Source of the DNA: Ferruginibacter sp.
Lineage (GTDB): Bacteria > Bacteroidota > Bacteroidia > Chitinophagales > Chitinophagaceae
Length of the DNA stretch: 64,000 bases
Direction: 5' to 3'
Assembly (NCBI GenBank): GCA_014379905.1
Contig: JACMKX010000065.1
Location: 62,001-126,000, forward strand
Part shown: in pieces, positions 36,911 to 45,991 of the stretch
Layout: the number at the start of each line of letters is the position of its first letter
How positions within the stretch are numbered: the first letter of the stretch is position 1
The notes under the pieces: model-generated
Database searches by the model: none
What the model was told of the DNA's origin: nothing
What the model saw: the letters and a program-made list of their open reading frames with translations, nothing else
Made by a program: the position numbers and the translations under genes

Positions 36911-37945
36911 TTGAGTCATTTAAAAGAACGCAAAAACAAAAACTGCCTTAATTGTAATGCGCAGGTACACGGCAAATATTGTCATATCTGCGGGCAGGAA
37001 AACCTGGAACCTGCAGAATCTGCCTGGCATTTGATCACGCATTTTTTTAATGATATCACTCATTTTGACGGAAAGTTTTTCAGCACATTAAAATTGTTAA
37101 TTACCAAACCTGGATTTTTATCTGCAGAATATAAACGGGGGAGAAGGGCGAGCTATTTGAATCCAATTAGAATGTATGTGTTTACTTCTTTTATCTTCTT
37201 CATCATATTTTACTCTTATGCCAAGATCACAGATGATTCGCTTGTAATATCAGGAAGGGGAAATGAAGAAATACAAAAGATGGATAGCACCGAATTTGCT
37301 GATTTTACAAAAGAGGTAAATGATGGCAAACCTTTAACCAGGACGGAATATAAAAATTGGGTTGACAGTGTTGCAAACAGTGGAGATGGAACCATCATTG
37401 GAAAGCATTACGATAGTGAAAAACAATACGATAGTTTATTGCAATCCGGTGAGGTGAAAGATAATTGGTTATGGCAGAAGATTGTAAGAAAAAATTTTGA
37501 AATTAATAAGAAATATAAAAAAAACAGAACTGCAGCGGTAAAAATTGGATGGGAAAAGGTGACACACTCCTTCCCGCAGGTACTTTTTATCTCTCTTCCA
37601 TTCTTCGCTATATTTTTAACCCTTATTTATTTCCGCCATAAGGATTATTATTTTGTAAGTCATGGAATTTTCTCCGTGCATATTTACATATTTTACTTTA
37701 TTGCTCTTTTATTGCTGATACTCCTGAATATGTTGGGAGATATAACTGGTGGAGATTGGCTGGACTGGGTACGGGTTATCCTGTTGCTCATTTTGTTTAT
37801 ATATGAATATAAAGCGATGCGGCATTTCTATGGTCAGCGTCGTTTTAAAACGATTGTTAAATTTCTAATGGTGATCTTTTGGAGATCTGTGGTCATCATC
37901 GCTCTGACGTCTATTTTTTTTATACTTTCTTTTTTAAATTTATAA
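36911..37945 (+). CDS. DUF3667 membrane protein with N-terminal zinc ribbon
   Basis: A 344-residue protein with a TTG start at 36911. The N-terminus holds a CxxC-CxxC zinc ribbon (CLNCNAQVHGKYCHICGQ), then the DUF3667 core FDGKFFSTLKLLITKPGFLSAEYKRGRR and membrane helices at about 95-115, 225-245, 250-275, 285-305 and 320-340. No ATG fits the conserved N-terminus. Function unknown. Its stop overlaps the leader of mazG by almost no distance (2 bases), so the two are coupled. Confidence 0.85.
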   Translation: MSHLKERKNKNCLNCNAQVHGKYCHICGQENLEPAESAWHLITHFFNDITHFDGKFFSTLKLLITKPGFLSAEYKRGRRASYLNPIRMYVFTSFIFFIIFYSYAKITDDSLVISGRGNEEIQKMDSTEFADFTKEVNDGKPLTRTEYKNWVDSVANSGDGTIIGKHYDSEKQYDSLLQSGEVKDNWLWQKIVRKNFEINKKYKKNRTAAVKIGWEKVTHSFPQVLFISLPFFAIFLTLIYFRHKDYYFVSHGIFSVHIYIFYFIALLLLILLNMLGDITGGDWLDWVRVILLLILFIYEYKAMRHFYGQRRFKTIVKFLMVIFWRSVVIIALTSIFFILSFLNL

Positions 37946-37947
37946 CT

Positions 37948-38730
37948 ATGCAGCCACCTGCTGATGCTTTTTTACGCCTTATTCAAATAATGGATGAACT
38001 AAGGGAAAAGTGCCCCTGGGATAAAAAACAAACCATAGAAACACTTCGCCAGCTTACCATAGAAGAAACCTATGAATTGACAGATGCCATTACCGGTAAA
38101 GACTGGAAAGGCATAAAAGAAGAGCTGGGCGATCTTTTATTGCACATTGTTTTTTACGCTAAAATTGGTGAAGAGAAAAATGAATTTACTTTAGAAGAAG
38201 TGATCAATGGCGTTTGTGAAAAACTCATCGTACGACACCCGCATATTTATGGCGATGTTAAGGTCGATAACGAAGAAGATGTAAAGCAAAACTGGGAAAA
38301 GATAAAGTTACGGGAAGGAAAAACATCTGTACTGGGCGGTGTTCCCAAATCTTTGCCAGCCCTTGTCAAAGCCATTCGTTTACAGGAGAAATCAAAGACC
38401 GTAGGCTTTGAATGGGATAATACCAGCCAGGTATGGGATAAGGTAAAAGAAGAGATGACAGAATTGGAAGAAGCCGTGGCCTCGGGAGAAAAGGATAAAA
38501 TGGAGGATGAAATGGGCGATGTTTTGTTCTCCCTTGTAAACTTTGCAAGGTTTTTGCAGGTAGATGCTGAAAATGCCCTGGAGCGTACCAATAAAAAGTT
38601 TATAGAACGCTTTACAGGTATGGAGAAGGCCGCTGCTGAAGAAAATAAAATGCTGCACGATATGTCATTGGAGGAAATGGATGCGCTCTGGAACAAAATG
38701 AAACGGAATAAACAACAAAACCCGCTATAA
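37948..38730 (+). CDS. mazG: MazG nucleoside triphosphate pyrophosphohydrolase
   Basis: A 260-residue housecleaning enzyme that hydrolyses NTPs to NMP and pyrophosphate. Two MazG domains are visible, the first with LREKCPWDKKQT, EETYEL and EELGDLLLHIVFYAKIG, the second with VKEEMTELEEAV and EDEMGDVLFSLVNFARF. The link GVPKSLPALVKAIRLQEKS between them is characteristic. The start at 37948 follows the previous stop by 2 bases. Confidence 0.95.
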   Translation: MQPPADAFLRLIQIMDELREKCPWDKKQTIETLRQLTIEETYELTDAITGKDWKGIKEELGDLLLHIVFYAKIGEEKNEFTLEEVINGVCEKLIVRHPHIYGDVKVDNEEDVKQNWEKIKLREGKTSVLGGVPKSLPALVKAIRLQEKSKTVGFEWDNTSQVWDKVKEEMTELEEAVASGEKDKMEDEMGDVLFSLVNFARFLQVDAENALERTNKKFIERFTGMEKAAAEENKMLHDMSLEEMDALWNKMKRNKQQNPL

Positions 38731-38733
38731 GCA

Positions 38734-41700
38734 TTGCCAATTCAACTTAAACTTCCCCGCTTATTAAGCAGCAACTTATACCTGCTTGTGGTGGCGGCCT
38801 GGTTGATCACTTTGTCTTTCATCATCGATAACTACTGGTCGGCTAATTCAACCGAAAAAACAGTTGTGAATAAGCTAAACAAATATGTGCAGGATGAAGA
38901 AAAGGACTTTTATGAAACGGTGGACGACAGCGATTATCTAAAGAAAATTCAGAACAGGGCAATCTCTGATGAATATCTTAAAAGTTTATTGGAAAAATCG
39001 TATTATTTATTCTCCTACATAAAGTCCGACAGCGGTTCGCTTGATCTCGTTCTCTGGAACTCCCAATATGTTTTACCCGACCCGGGCATTATTAACTCCC
39101 CACAAAAAGCAGGCTTCGCACAATTACTCAACGGTTTTTATGTGTGGAATAAGAAAGATACCGCAGGCGTCTTATCTATATCGCTGGTTCCAATCAAGTG
39201 GAATTACAACATAACCAATAAGTACCTGAAAAACACTTTTGCCAATGATCCTAACATTGGATTGTATTATGATATTTTTCCCGGTCAGTCTAAAACAACC
39301 ACTATCAGAACACTTGGTGGTACCCCACTGTTTTATATGCTTGAAAAAAACAAAGGGGCAAATGTGAGGGATAATGGGTTTTCCATTTTGTTCCGCATAT
39401 TGGGGAGCCTCATCATTCTATTATTTGTCCATATTTGCGCCGTGTACCTGGCTATTCATAAAAGATTTTTGACCGGCTTTATTTTTTTGGTGACCATTAT
39501 ACTGGTAATAAGAATCGTAAGTTACTTTTTGCCGATTCCTTTCAACCTGCGCCAGCTTGAATTGTTTGATCCAACTGTGTATGGATCTAACTTTATTCTC
39601 CGGTCCTTGGGCGACCTCCTGATCAATGCCGGTTTGTTTGTGTGGGTAGTAATATTTGTAAGAACGCAATTGCACGAAAAGAGTATACGGTTAAAAATAA
39701 AGGAAGCTTACCAGCGGTGGATCCTGCTAATCATAAGTTCAATTATAATTGTAGCTGCTACATTTGCCGGTGGTAGTATTATACGATCTCTTATTGCCGA
39801 TTCGCAGATATCATTTGATGTGATTAACTTTTTTTCACTCAATATTTACAGCGTGGTTGGCTTTGCCATACTTTGTTGTATCGCCATCGGCTACTACTTC
39901 TTATGTCAAACAATCGTATTCCTCCTGAAGCCACATTTCGTAAATATATTCCCGGTCTTGTACCTTGCTGTATGTATTGCAGGACTTACAGCGCTCACCT
40001 TTGGTTTTGGCAGTCTTATCGGGAGCTTCGCTATTTATACTTTAATATGGCTCATGCTTTTTTTATTTTTACTCAATACCAGTTACCTCGACCTGCTGGC
40101 TTCCAGGATCGTAAGTTCTAAAATGGTATTTTGGATCTTCTTTTTTTCTGTATCTATATCAATCATCATTATCTCGGAGAATAACCGGAAAGAATTGCGC
40201 AACCGGAATCATTATGCAGAAATATTAGCTACCAAAGCCGATCCTACCAGCCAGTCATTACTGAATTCTATGTTGACCGATTTCAGGTTAGATTTTCTGG
40301 CAGATAATTTCGAAAGGCTGAAAAGCCCGGTATCCAATAAAGTATTAAAAGACAGCCTTATCAATAATAATTTTTCCGGATATAAAAACAGGTACGATAC
40401 TGAAGTGTATTCTTTCGATAACCTCGAACAACCGTTGTACAATGAAGGCCACTTTGATTACAATCAACTAAATACCATTCTAAATTCACAGGCCAGGTCT
40501 ACTAATATTGCCGGGTTGTATTATTACGATGAATCCTTTGACCGCTTCAGTTATATCAGTAAAAAAAATATTTCAGATACAGCAGGCAAACCCCTGGGAG
40601 CTATCTTTATTGTAGTTACACCCAAAACGATTAAAAATGAAATGATCTATCCTGAACTTTTCAGCAAAGGGATTGATAATGCCATTGAAAACTCCTCCCT
40701 TTATTCCTTTGCTGTTTATAATAAAGGAAAACTTATTAGCAGCCACAACGATTACCCTTTCGCTACAACCCTGCCTGGCAATGCTTTTCATGGCAAACAG
40801 TATTATCATAAACAAGCCACTGACCATGATGAACTGTGGTACAATGCAGGCGGAGAAAAATTTATTGTTATTGTAAAAGAAAACAGGGTAATGATAGAAT
40901 CGATCACCCTGTTCTCTTATATATTTTGCTCCTTTTTATTATTGGGGGCGTGCTTTTGGCTGATATCAGTATTCATTAATTCCAGGTTCGATCCGCAGAA
41001 ACTCAGAACCTACTGGCAATTGACCATTCGCAACCAGATACATGGTGTAATCATTTTCATCAGCCTCGCATCTTTCCTGGTAATAGGAACAGCTACTATT
41101 TTGTTCTTTATTAACCGGTATGAAACTACCAACAGGGATAAATTAAGCCGTGCCATACAGATCATGAAGAACCAGGTAAACAATTCGCTGCAGAGCGGCT
41201 GGACACTTACTGACTCACTCAGTAATGTTGATAGGGTAGATCAGCAGGTGGTAGAAAAATCTTTGTTGAATATTGCGGAAATACATGGGGTAGATGTAAA
41301 TATCTATGATCTGAAAGGGGATCTTAAAATTTCCTCGCTACCCTTACCATATATCAAAGGTATTGTAAGTATCAAGATGGAACCCGTTGCTTACCTGCAT
41401 TTAAATACACAGAAGGAAGTGCAGTATTTTCAAAAGGAACATATTGGCAACCTTAAATTCTTAAGTAGTTATGTTCCAATTAATGATGTTAAAGGAAATA
41501 CGTATTCATACCTGAACATACCTTATTTTACCTCGCAAAGTAATTTGCAGCAGGAGATAGCCAACTTTTTAGTGACGATCATAAACTTAAATGCATTTAT
41601 ATTTTTAATTGCAGGCATAGTAGCATTATTTATTGCCACCAGGATCACTCACTCCTTTGCTGTGATAGGAGAGAAGATGAAAAAGATCAACCTCGGCACC

Positions 41701-42492
41701 CACAACGAAGCAATTGAATGGAACCGTAACGATGAAATTGGCAGCCTCGTAGGAGAGTACAATAAAATGGTAAGTAAGCTGGATGAAAGTGCTGCTGCTA
41801 TGGCTAAAACCGAAAGGGAGGGCGCCTGGAGAGAAATGGCTAAGCAGGTGGCGCATGAAATAAAAAATCCGCTTACGCCAATGAAACTCAGCATGCAGTT
41901 TTTACAACGTTCCATTGAAACAAATGCGCCTGATGTAAAAGAGCTAACTACCAAGGTAGCCAATACACTGGTAGAACAAATAGATCACCTTAGTAAAATT
42001 GCCAGCGAATTTAGCCAGTTTGCAAATATTGAACAGGCAGATAAAGCAGCATTTGACCTCAATGAATCATTGGAATCTATCCGGCAATTACACGACTCTA
42101 ATGAAGAAGTAACTATTAGCTGGCAATTACAACAGGTACCTGTTATAGTGTACGCTGATAAAACACATATCAATCGCTTATTCACCAATCTTATCCTAAA
42201 TGCCCTTCAATCGGTTCCGGATAGCAGGAGACCGCAAATAGAAGTACAGGAATTATTAAGGGGTGATCATGTATTGGTAAAAATAAAAGACAATGGCGAA
42301 GGAATTTCTGAAGCCGTTCAATCTAAAATATTTGCGCCCAATTTCACTACTAAAACTTCGGGTACCGGCCTTGGCCTGGCTATGAGCAAAAGAATTGTAG
42401 AGCAGGCCGGTGGCAGCATCTGGTTTGAAACACTGGAAGGCGAAGGCACCAGTTTTTTTGTTTCGCTGCCGGTAGCAGGCGATAAGGTTTAA
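38734..42492 (+). CDS. Very large membrane histidine kinase (NtrY-like C-terminus)
   Basis: A 1252-residue sensor kinase with a TTG start 3 bases after mazG stops. One helix (about 13-30) is followed by an extracytoplasmic domain, a bundle of about seven helices (220-470), a second extracytoplasmic domain (about 480-720), further helices near 730, 775 and 960, HAMP (RITHSFAVIGEKMKKIN), the phospho-acceptor box MAKQVAHEIKNPLTPMKLS and an ATPase domain (NLILNALQSVPDS, GTGLGLAMSKRIVEQAGG). The kinase core resembles NtrY. No response regulator lies beside it, so its partner is unknown. Its stop overlaps the PolX-like stop by 4 bases. Confidence 0.88.
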   Translation: MPIQLKLPRLLSSNLYLLVVAAWLITLSFIIDNYWSANSTEKTVVNKLNKYVQDEEKDFYETVDDSDYLKKIQNRAISDEYLKSLLEKSYYLFSYIKSDSGSLDLVLWNSQYVLPDPGIINSPQKAGFAQLLNGFYVWNKKDTAGVLSISLVPIKWNYNITNKYLKNTFANDPNIGLYYDIFPGQSKTTTIRTLGGTPLFYMLEKNKGANVRDNGFSILFRILGSLIILLFVHICAVYLAIHKRFLTGFIFLVTIILVIRIVSYFLPIPFNLRQLELFDPTVYGSNFILRSLGDLLINAGLFVWVVIFVRTQLHEKSIRLKIKEAYQRWILLIISSIIIVAATFAGGSIIRSLIADSQISFDVINFFSLNIYSVVGFAILCCIAIGYYFLCQTIVFLLKPHFVNIFPVLYLAVCIAGLTALTFGFGSLIGSFAIYTLIWLMLFLFLLNTSYLDLLASRIVSSKMVFWIFFFSVSISIIIISENNRKELRNRNHYAEILATKADPTSQSLLNSMLTDFRLDFLADNFERLKSPVSNKVLKDSLINNNFSGYKNRYDTEVYSFDNLEQPLYNEGHFDYNQLNTILNSQARSTNIAGLYYYDESFDRFSYISKKNISDTAGKPLGAIFIVVTPKTIKNEMIYPELFSKGIDNAIENSSLYSFAVYNKGKLISSHNDYPFATTLPGNAFHGKQYYHKQATDHDELWYNAGGEKFIVIVKENRVMIESITLFSYIFCSFLLLGACFWLISVFINSRFDPQKLRTYWQLTIRNQIHGVIIFISLASFLVIGTATILFFINRYETTNRDKLSRAIQIMKNQVNNSLQSGWTLTDSLSNVDRVDQQVVEKSLLNIAEIHGVDVNIYDLKGDLKISSLPLPYIKGIVSIKMEPVAYLHLNTQKEVQYFQKEHIGNLKFLSSYVPINDVKGNTYSYLNIPYFTSQSNLQQEIANFLVTIINLNAFIFLIAGIVALFIATRITHSFAVIGEKMKKINLGTHNEAIEWNRNDEIGSLVGEYNKMVSKLDESAAAMAKTEREGAWREMAKQVAHEIKNPLTPMKLSMQFLQRSIETNAPDVKELTTKVANTLVEQIDHLSKIASEFSQFANIEQADKAAFDLNESLESIRQLHDSNEEVTISWQLQQVPVIVYADKTHINRLFTNLILNALQSVPDSRRPQIEVQELLRGDHVLVKIKDNGEGISEAVQSKIFAPNFTTKTSGTGLGLAMSKRIVEQAGGSIWFETLEGEGTSFFVSLPVAGDKV

Positions 42493-44171
42493 ATATTCTT
42501 TTCTTTCTTCCGGGCGTTTACAAACGCTTCAAATTGCTGTAAGTTAAAGCTGCTCAGGTTTTGCTCTTTGGTAAGCATCGCTTTTTGTGCTACCAATACA
42601 CCATACTTTGTATCTGTAATACTGCCCGCGCTATGCGAATCGGGGTCAACTGAGATCAAAACATTTTTGTTGAGCGCTTTTTCAATATGCCGCCAATCGA
42701 TATCCAGCCTGTTTGGATGTGCATTTAATTCTATCACTACATTGTTGGCAGCACAGGCATCAATGATCTTATCATGATCAACAGGATAACCCGGCCGGCT
42801 CAACAATAACCTGCCCGTCATATGTCCTAAAATTGTTGTGTACGGATTTTCAATTGCCTTCAACAATCGCATCATAGCCTTTTCTTCCGTCATTTTTAAA
42901 TTACTGTGTACCGATGCGATCACCACGTCAAAACAGGAGAGTACATCCCGCGCATAATCCAGGCTGCCATCGTTCAGTATATCACTCTCAATACTTTTAT
43001 AGATCTTAAAAGGATGCAATCTTGCATTTAGTTCGTCGATATATTTATGCTGTTCTATTATTTTATCCTCGTACAAACCCTGGGCATAGAAAGCCGATTT
43101 ACTGTGATCGCTTATAACCAGGTATTCCAGGCCAAGTGCTATGGCCGCATTGGCCATTTCTTCAATAGTATTGCTCCCGTCACTCCAGTTACTGTGGCAA
43201 TGTATGATCCCTTTAATATCTTTCGGCTGAATAACAACAGGCCAGGCCGTATTTTTTGCTTTTTCCAGGATTTCGAAACCATTCCTGAGGTAAGGGGCAA
43301 TTGGCGGAAGGCCTGCAAATTGGAAATACTCCGTTTCCGAAGCCAGGTTTGAACCTTTTAAACCTGGGTGGGCACTTACCAACGCTTCAAAAAACTCAGG
43401 CGACGAAGATGTCTCTATTTGTTTATGGGTAAATTCATCCGCTCTTACAGGATAAATGCGCACTTTTATTCCGGCACTGCTTTTTAGTAAAAGGTCGTGA
43501 TCATTTCTTTGTTCCAGTTCAAAACCATCAATTGTGTTGAAGGCTTTTTCGATAGCAGCCAGGTCTTCGTCAATCAAAAAAGCCAGTTCATTTATTATCT
43601 CTAACTGGCGCTTAAATTCGCCCGTTAATACCACCCGTTTGCCAGCAAATAATTGCTGTAAATGATCTTCTATTAAAGGCACTACCTGTTCTACCTGCGC
43701 ATATAAAAAACTACCCTTGCTTTTAAAATAAAATTCAATGGTATCAATTACATTCTGTTGTGTTTTTTCGCCAAAGCCTTTATACAATTTCAACCTGTTT
43801 TCTTTGCAGGCATACAATAATTCACCAACAGTTTCTAATTCCATTTCTTTCCATATAGTATGAATTTTTTTTGGACCAATTCCTTTTATATTTAGCATTT
43901 CAACCACCCCCGGGGGAGTTGTTAAAATAATTTCTTCCAGGGCCATTAATTGGCCTGTTTGCAGTATTTCTATGATTTTTTGGGCAGCCGAAGCCCCGAT
44001 GCCTTTTATGCCGGCAATTTTTTCAGCAGGCGTTTCGCTTAATTGAACAGGTAATTTTTCAATGGCAAATGCAGCGGATGCATATGATTTTGATTTGAAA
44101 CTATTTTCGCCATGTATGTCCATTAATTTGGAAAGCAGCGTAAATATATCGGCTATCTGGTAGTTGTCCAT
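42489..44171 (-). CDS. PolX-like protein with HhH and PHP domains, polymerase site apparently lost
   Basis: A 560-residue protein of the bacterial PolX architecture: N-terminal helix-hairpin-helix units (GIKGIGASAAQKI, NIKGIGPKKIHTIW), a nucleotidyltransferase-like region (about 140-310) and a C-terminal PHP phosphoesterase (GIIHCHSNWSDGSNTIEE, ISDHSKSA, SIESDIL, ASVHS, GHMTGR, ELNAHPNRLDID, SVDPDSHS). The usual GSxRR...DxD active site is here TGEFKRQLEIINELAFLI, and the third acid region reads IKVRIYPV, so all three catalytic acids seem replaced. It may act as a PHP nuclease or phosphatase on DNA and not as a polymerase. The start at 44171 begins the conserved N-terminus. Confidence 0.85.
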   Translation of the reverse strand: MDNYQIADIFTLLSKLMDIHGENSFKSKSYASAAFAIEKLPVQLSETPAEKIAGIKGIGASAAQKIIEILQTGQLMALEEIILTTPPGVVEMLNIKGIGPKKIHTIWKEMELETVGELLYACKENRLKLYKGFGEKTQQNVIDTIEFYFKSKGSFLYAQVEQVVPLIEDHLQQLFAGKRVVLTGEFKRQLEIINELAFLIDEDLAAIEKAFNTIDGFELEQRNDHDLLLKSSAGIKVRIYPVRADEFTHKQIETSSSPEFFEALVSAHPGLKGSNLASETEYFQFAGLPPIAPYLRNGFEILEKAKNTAWPVVIQPKDIKGIIHCHSNWSDGSNTIEEMANAAIALGLEYLVISDHSKSAFYAQGLYEDKIIEQHKYIDELNARLHPFKIYKSIESDILNDGSLDYARDVLSCFDVVIASVHSNLKMTEEKAMMRLLKAIENPYTTILGHMTGRLLLSRPGYPVDHDKIIDACAANNVVIELNAHPNRLDIDWRHIEKALNKNVLISVDPDSHSAGSITDTKYGVLVAQKAMLTKEQNLSSFNLQQFEAFVNARKKEKNI

Positions 44172-44299
44172 TGCATAAAAATACAGAATATCTTTTTCAC
44201 AATGCAAAACGAAGCGGGCAAGACAAGGCATTAAAAACTAGCCATGTATATTATTCGATCAATCTTACAAAATGCAGTGACGGCGCATATTACAAATAA

Positions 44300-44325
44300 A
44301 AAGTCCCGGTATAAACCGGGACTTT
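44300..44325 (-). terminator. Intrinsic terminator after the histone-like gene
   Basis: On the minus strand AAAGTCCCGGT and ACCGGGACTTT form a perfect 11-bp stem with a 4-base loop, continuing into TTTAT. It ends the rplU-rpmA-histone-like run before the PolX-like gene. Confidence 0.85.
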
Positions 44326-44350
44326 AATAGTATTCTTTTTTACAAAAAAA

Positions 44351-44542
44351 TTACTTCTTTTTAGCAGCTTTTTTAGGAGCGGCTTTTTTAGCAGCTTTCT
44401 TAGGAGCAGCTTTTTTAGCAGCAGCTTTTTTAGGAGCGGCTTTTTTAGGAGCAGCTTTCTTTGCAGCTTTTTTAGGAGCAGCTTTCTTTGCTGTTGCTTT
44501 TTTAGGAGCCGCTTTTTTTGCAGCTTTTTTTGCAGTTGCCAT
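44351..44542 (-). CDS. Lys/Ala/Pro-rich histone H1-like peptide
   Basis: A 63-residue basic protein built almost wholly of AAKK and APKK repeats (MATAKKAAKKAAPKKATAKK and onward). It resembles the C-terminal tail of histone H1 and the bacterial Hc1/AlgP-type DNA-binding tails, and small proteins of this kind are annotated in other Bacteroidota. It probably binds DNA or RNA by charge. It lies 81 bases downstream of rpmA with its own ribosome-binding leader, and ends just before a strong terminator. Sequence repeats make length variation between strains likely. Confidence 0.75.
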   Translation of the reverse strand: MATAKKAAKKAAPKKATAKKAAPKKAAKKAAPKKAAPKKAAAKKAAPKKAAKKAAPKKAAKKK

Positions 44543-44623
44543 TTTTTTAAAATTTAATTGGTTAGTAAATAATACTTAAAAATAAATACTATTTTGAAAC
44601 TACCAAAAAAATATTATAAAAAA

Positions 44624-44890
44624 TTATGCTGTGGCTTCTACTGCTACAACAGAAACAAAAGTTTTATCTCCTTTCGATTTTCTGAATTCAACCACTCCAT
44701 CGGTTAATGCAAAAATGGTAAAATCTCTACCAACACCTACATTTTTACCCGGATGATATACTGTACCACGTTGACGAATGATGATGTTACCAGATTCAGC
44801 AGCCTGGCCACCAAATATTTTTACACCGAGTCTTTTGCTTTGTGAATCACGACCGTTCTTTACGGAACCTTCACCTTTTTTGTGTGCCAT
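44624..44890 (-). CDS. rpmA: 50S ribosomal protein L27
   Basis: An 88-residue L27, a large-subunit protein near the peptidyl-transferase centre. The N-terminus [20 protein letters not shown] and [19 protein letters not shown] are diagnostic. There is no N-terminal extension of the Firmicute cleaved type. It follows rplU after 50 bases in the usual L21-L27 order. Confidence 0.97.
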   Translation of the reverse strand: MAHKKGEGSVKNGRDSQSKRLGVKIFGGQAAESGNIIIRQRGTVYHPGKNVGVGRDFTIFALTDGVVEFRKSKGDKTFVSVVAVEATA

Positions 44891-44940
44891 TTTTTACTTT
44901 TTTAGAATGTAGAATTTTGAATGTTTCTATTCAAAAATTA

Positions 44941-45246
44941 CTAAGCGATACCCGTCACTTTTATTTGGGTATAGTGTGTACGATGTCCGTGCTTTTTACG
45001 GAAACCTTTTCTTCTTTTCATTTTAAAAGCGATTACCTTATCACCTTTAACCAGGTCATTCACTATTTCAGCTGTTACAACTGCTTTTACATCTGCACCA
45101 CTTATAACGGAACCTCCGTTGGAAGTGAACAATACTTCAGAAAATTCAACTGAATCTCCTGCTTTACCCGCAATGTGCGGAACGTATAAGCTATCTCCTG
45201 CTTTTACTGTAAATTGCTGACCTGCGATTTTTACTACTGCTAACAT
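44941..45246 (-). CDS. rplU: 50S ribosomal protein L21
   Basis: A 101-residue L21. Motifs VVKIAGQQFTVKAGDSLYVP and KMKRRKGFRKKHGHRTHYTQIKVTGI are those of the family. It is the first gene of the ribosomal run, with a promoter box 21 bases upstream. Confidence 0.97.
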   Translation of the reverse strand: MLAVVKIAGQQFTVKAGDSLYVPHIAGKAGDSVEFSEVLFTSNGGSVISGADVKAVVTAEIVNDLVKGDKVIAFKMKRRKGFRKKHGHRTHYTQIKVTGIA

Positions 45247-45267
45247 AACTTCCCGAATTTAGGACGG

Positions 45268-45289
45268 CAAAGGTAAGGGTTTACCCTTA
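45268..45289 (-). promoter_or_regulatory. rplU promoter with an overlapping palindrome
   Basis: On the minus strand TACCTTTG (45268-45275) matches TAnnTTTG. Partly overlapping it is TAAGGGT-TT-ACCCTTA (45274-45289), a perfect 7-base-arm palindrome placed where a regulator would block RNA polymerase. No clear -33 box is seen. Confidence 0.6.
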
Positions 45290-45613
45290 ATTGAAAAGGC
45301 GTTTTTACAAGTTTGTTCTAATTATTTCCAAAAAAATTCATTTCTGCGGCTCTATATTCTAAAAATCAAGGAGTTGAACGGTAACAGCATTGCCAATTTG
45401 AGCATTGGTCCCGCTTTTCGCTGCTACTCCGGCACAAAGCCATGCACATTACCCTCACCGGGGTATCCGCTTCAATCGGGCGTATATTTAAACAATACCA
45501 GCTTATGGGCATTTAGAAAAAGCAATTATAACGCAATTCGCCCCTACTTTAGCGTCGCATTCGTTGTATATCAGTTATTACTGCCGCCCGGAAGTGAGGG
45601 TCGGATCAAATTT
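45290..45613. other. Spacer block of unknown origin between rplU and plsC
   Basis: The segment about 45375-45600 is richer in GC than the rest of the spacer and contains an imperfect inverted repeat, TATAACG at 45527-45533 against CGTTGTATA at 45562-45570. An open frame across it has no coding character. It looks like a remnant of a mobile or recombined element, but no known element is recognised. Confidence 0.4.
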
Positions 45614-45712
45614 AAAAGTTGTCAACTTTTTTTCGCCCCTCCAAAATTTGTTGACAAATCTGCTTGAAAAATTTTGTCAACTTTTTTTCGGAACTCAAAA
45701 AAAAGTTGACAA
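45614..45712. repeat. Cluster of four GTTGACAA/TTGTCAAC boxes with a 15-bp hairpin
   Basis: TTGTCAAC occurs at 45619-45626 and 45674-45681, and its complement GTTGACAA at 45650-45657 and 45705-45712. The first is inside the palindrome AAAAGTTG-T-CAACTTTT (45614-45630). The 17-base string TTGTCAACTTTTTTTCG occurs twice (45619 and 45674). The third and fourth boxes form a hairpin with perfect 15-base arms (45674-45688 and 45698-45712). The cluster lies about 280 bases upstream of plsC. Confidence 0.85.
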
Positions 45713-45975
45713 GGTTCATAAATCATCATAAATAATTTGAAAATGAATGAATTAGGTAATTAATACTTTTTTTTTTGAAAGGAATCACCATCACTTTAAT
45801 AGCTCACAACTACCTGATTCAAGTACCATCACCAGTTCCGAAACCCCAATTCTGCCTTCAATACTCCAACTTCTACCTGCGTTAACAGGTAAAATACCGG
45901 CATTTTGGTTTTACCCGATGATTTTCACAGAAATTGTTTGTTGGATATGCCATTACCTGCCCTTTATCTTCTGCG

Positions 45976-45983
45976 TATATTTG
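45976..45983 (+). promoter_or_regulatory. -7 promoter box of plsC
   Basis: TATATTTG fits TAnnTTTG and ends 8 bases before the ATG at 45992, implying a near-leaderless message for the plsC-priA pair. Confidence 0.65.
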
Positions 45984-45991
45984 TACCGTTT

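Noticed and set aside
45374-45667. Open frame of 97 codons on the plus strand
   Set aside because: It begins at TTG without a ribosome site, shows no family motif, has irregular composition and runs into the GTTGACAA cluster.
45705-45710. TTGACA read as a sigma70 -35 box
   Set aside because: Bacteroidota use -33/-7 boxes of another form, the string belongs to the repeated GTTGACAA boxes, and there is no matching -10.
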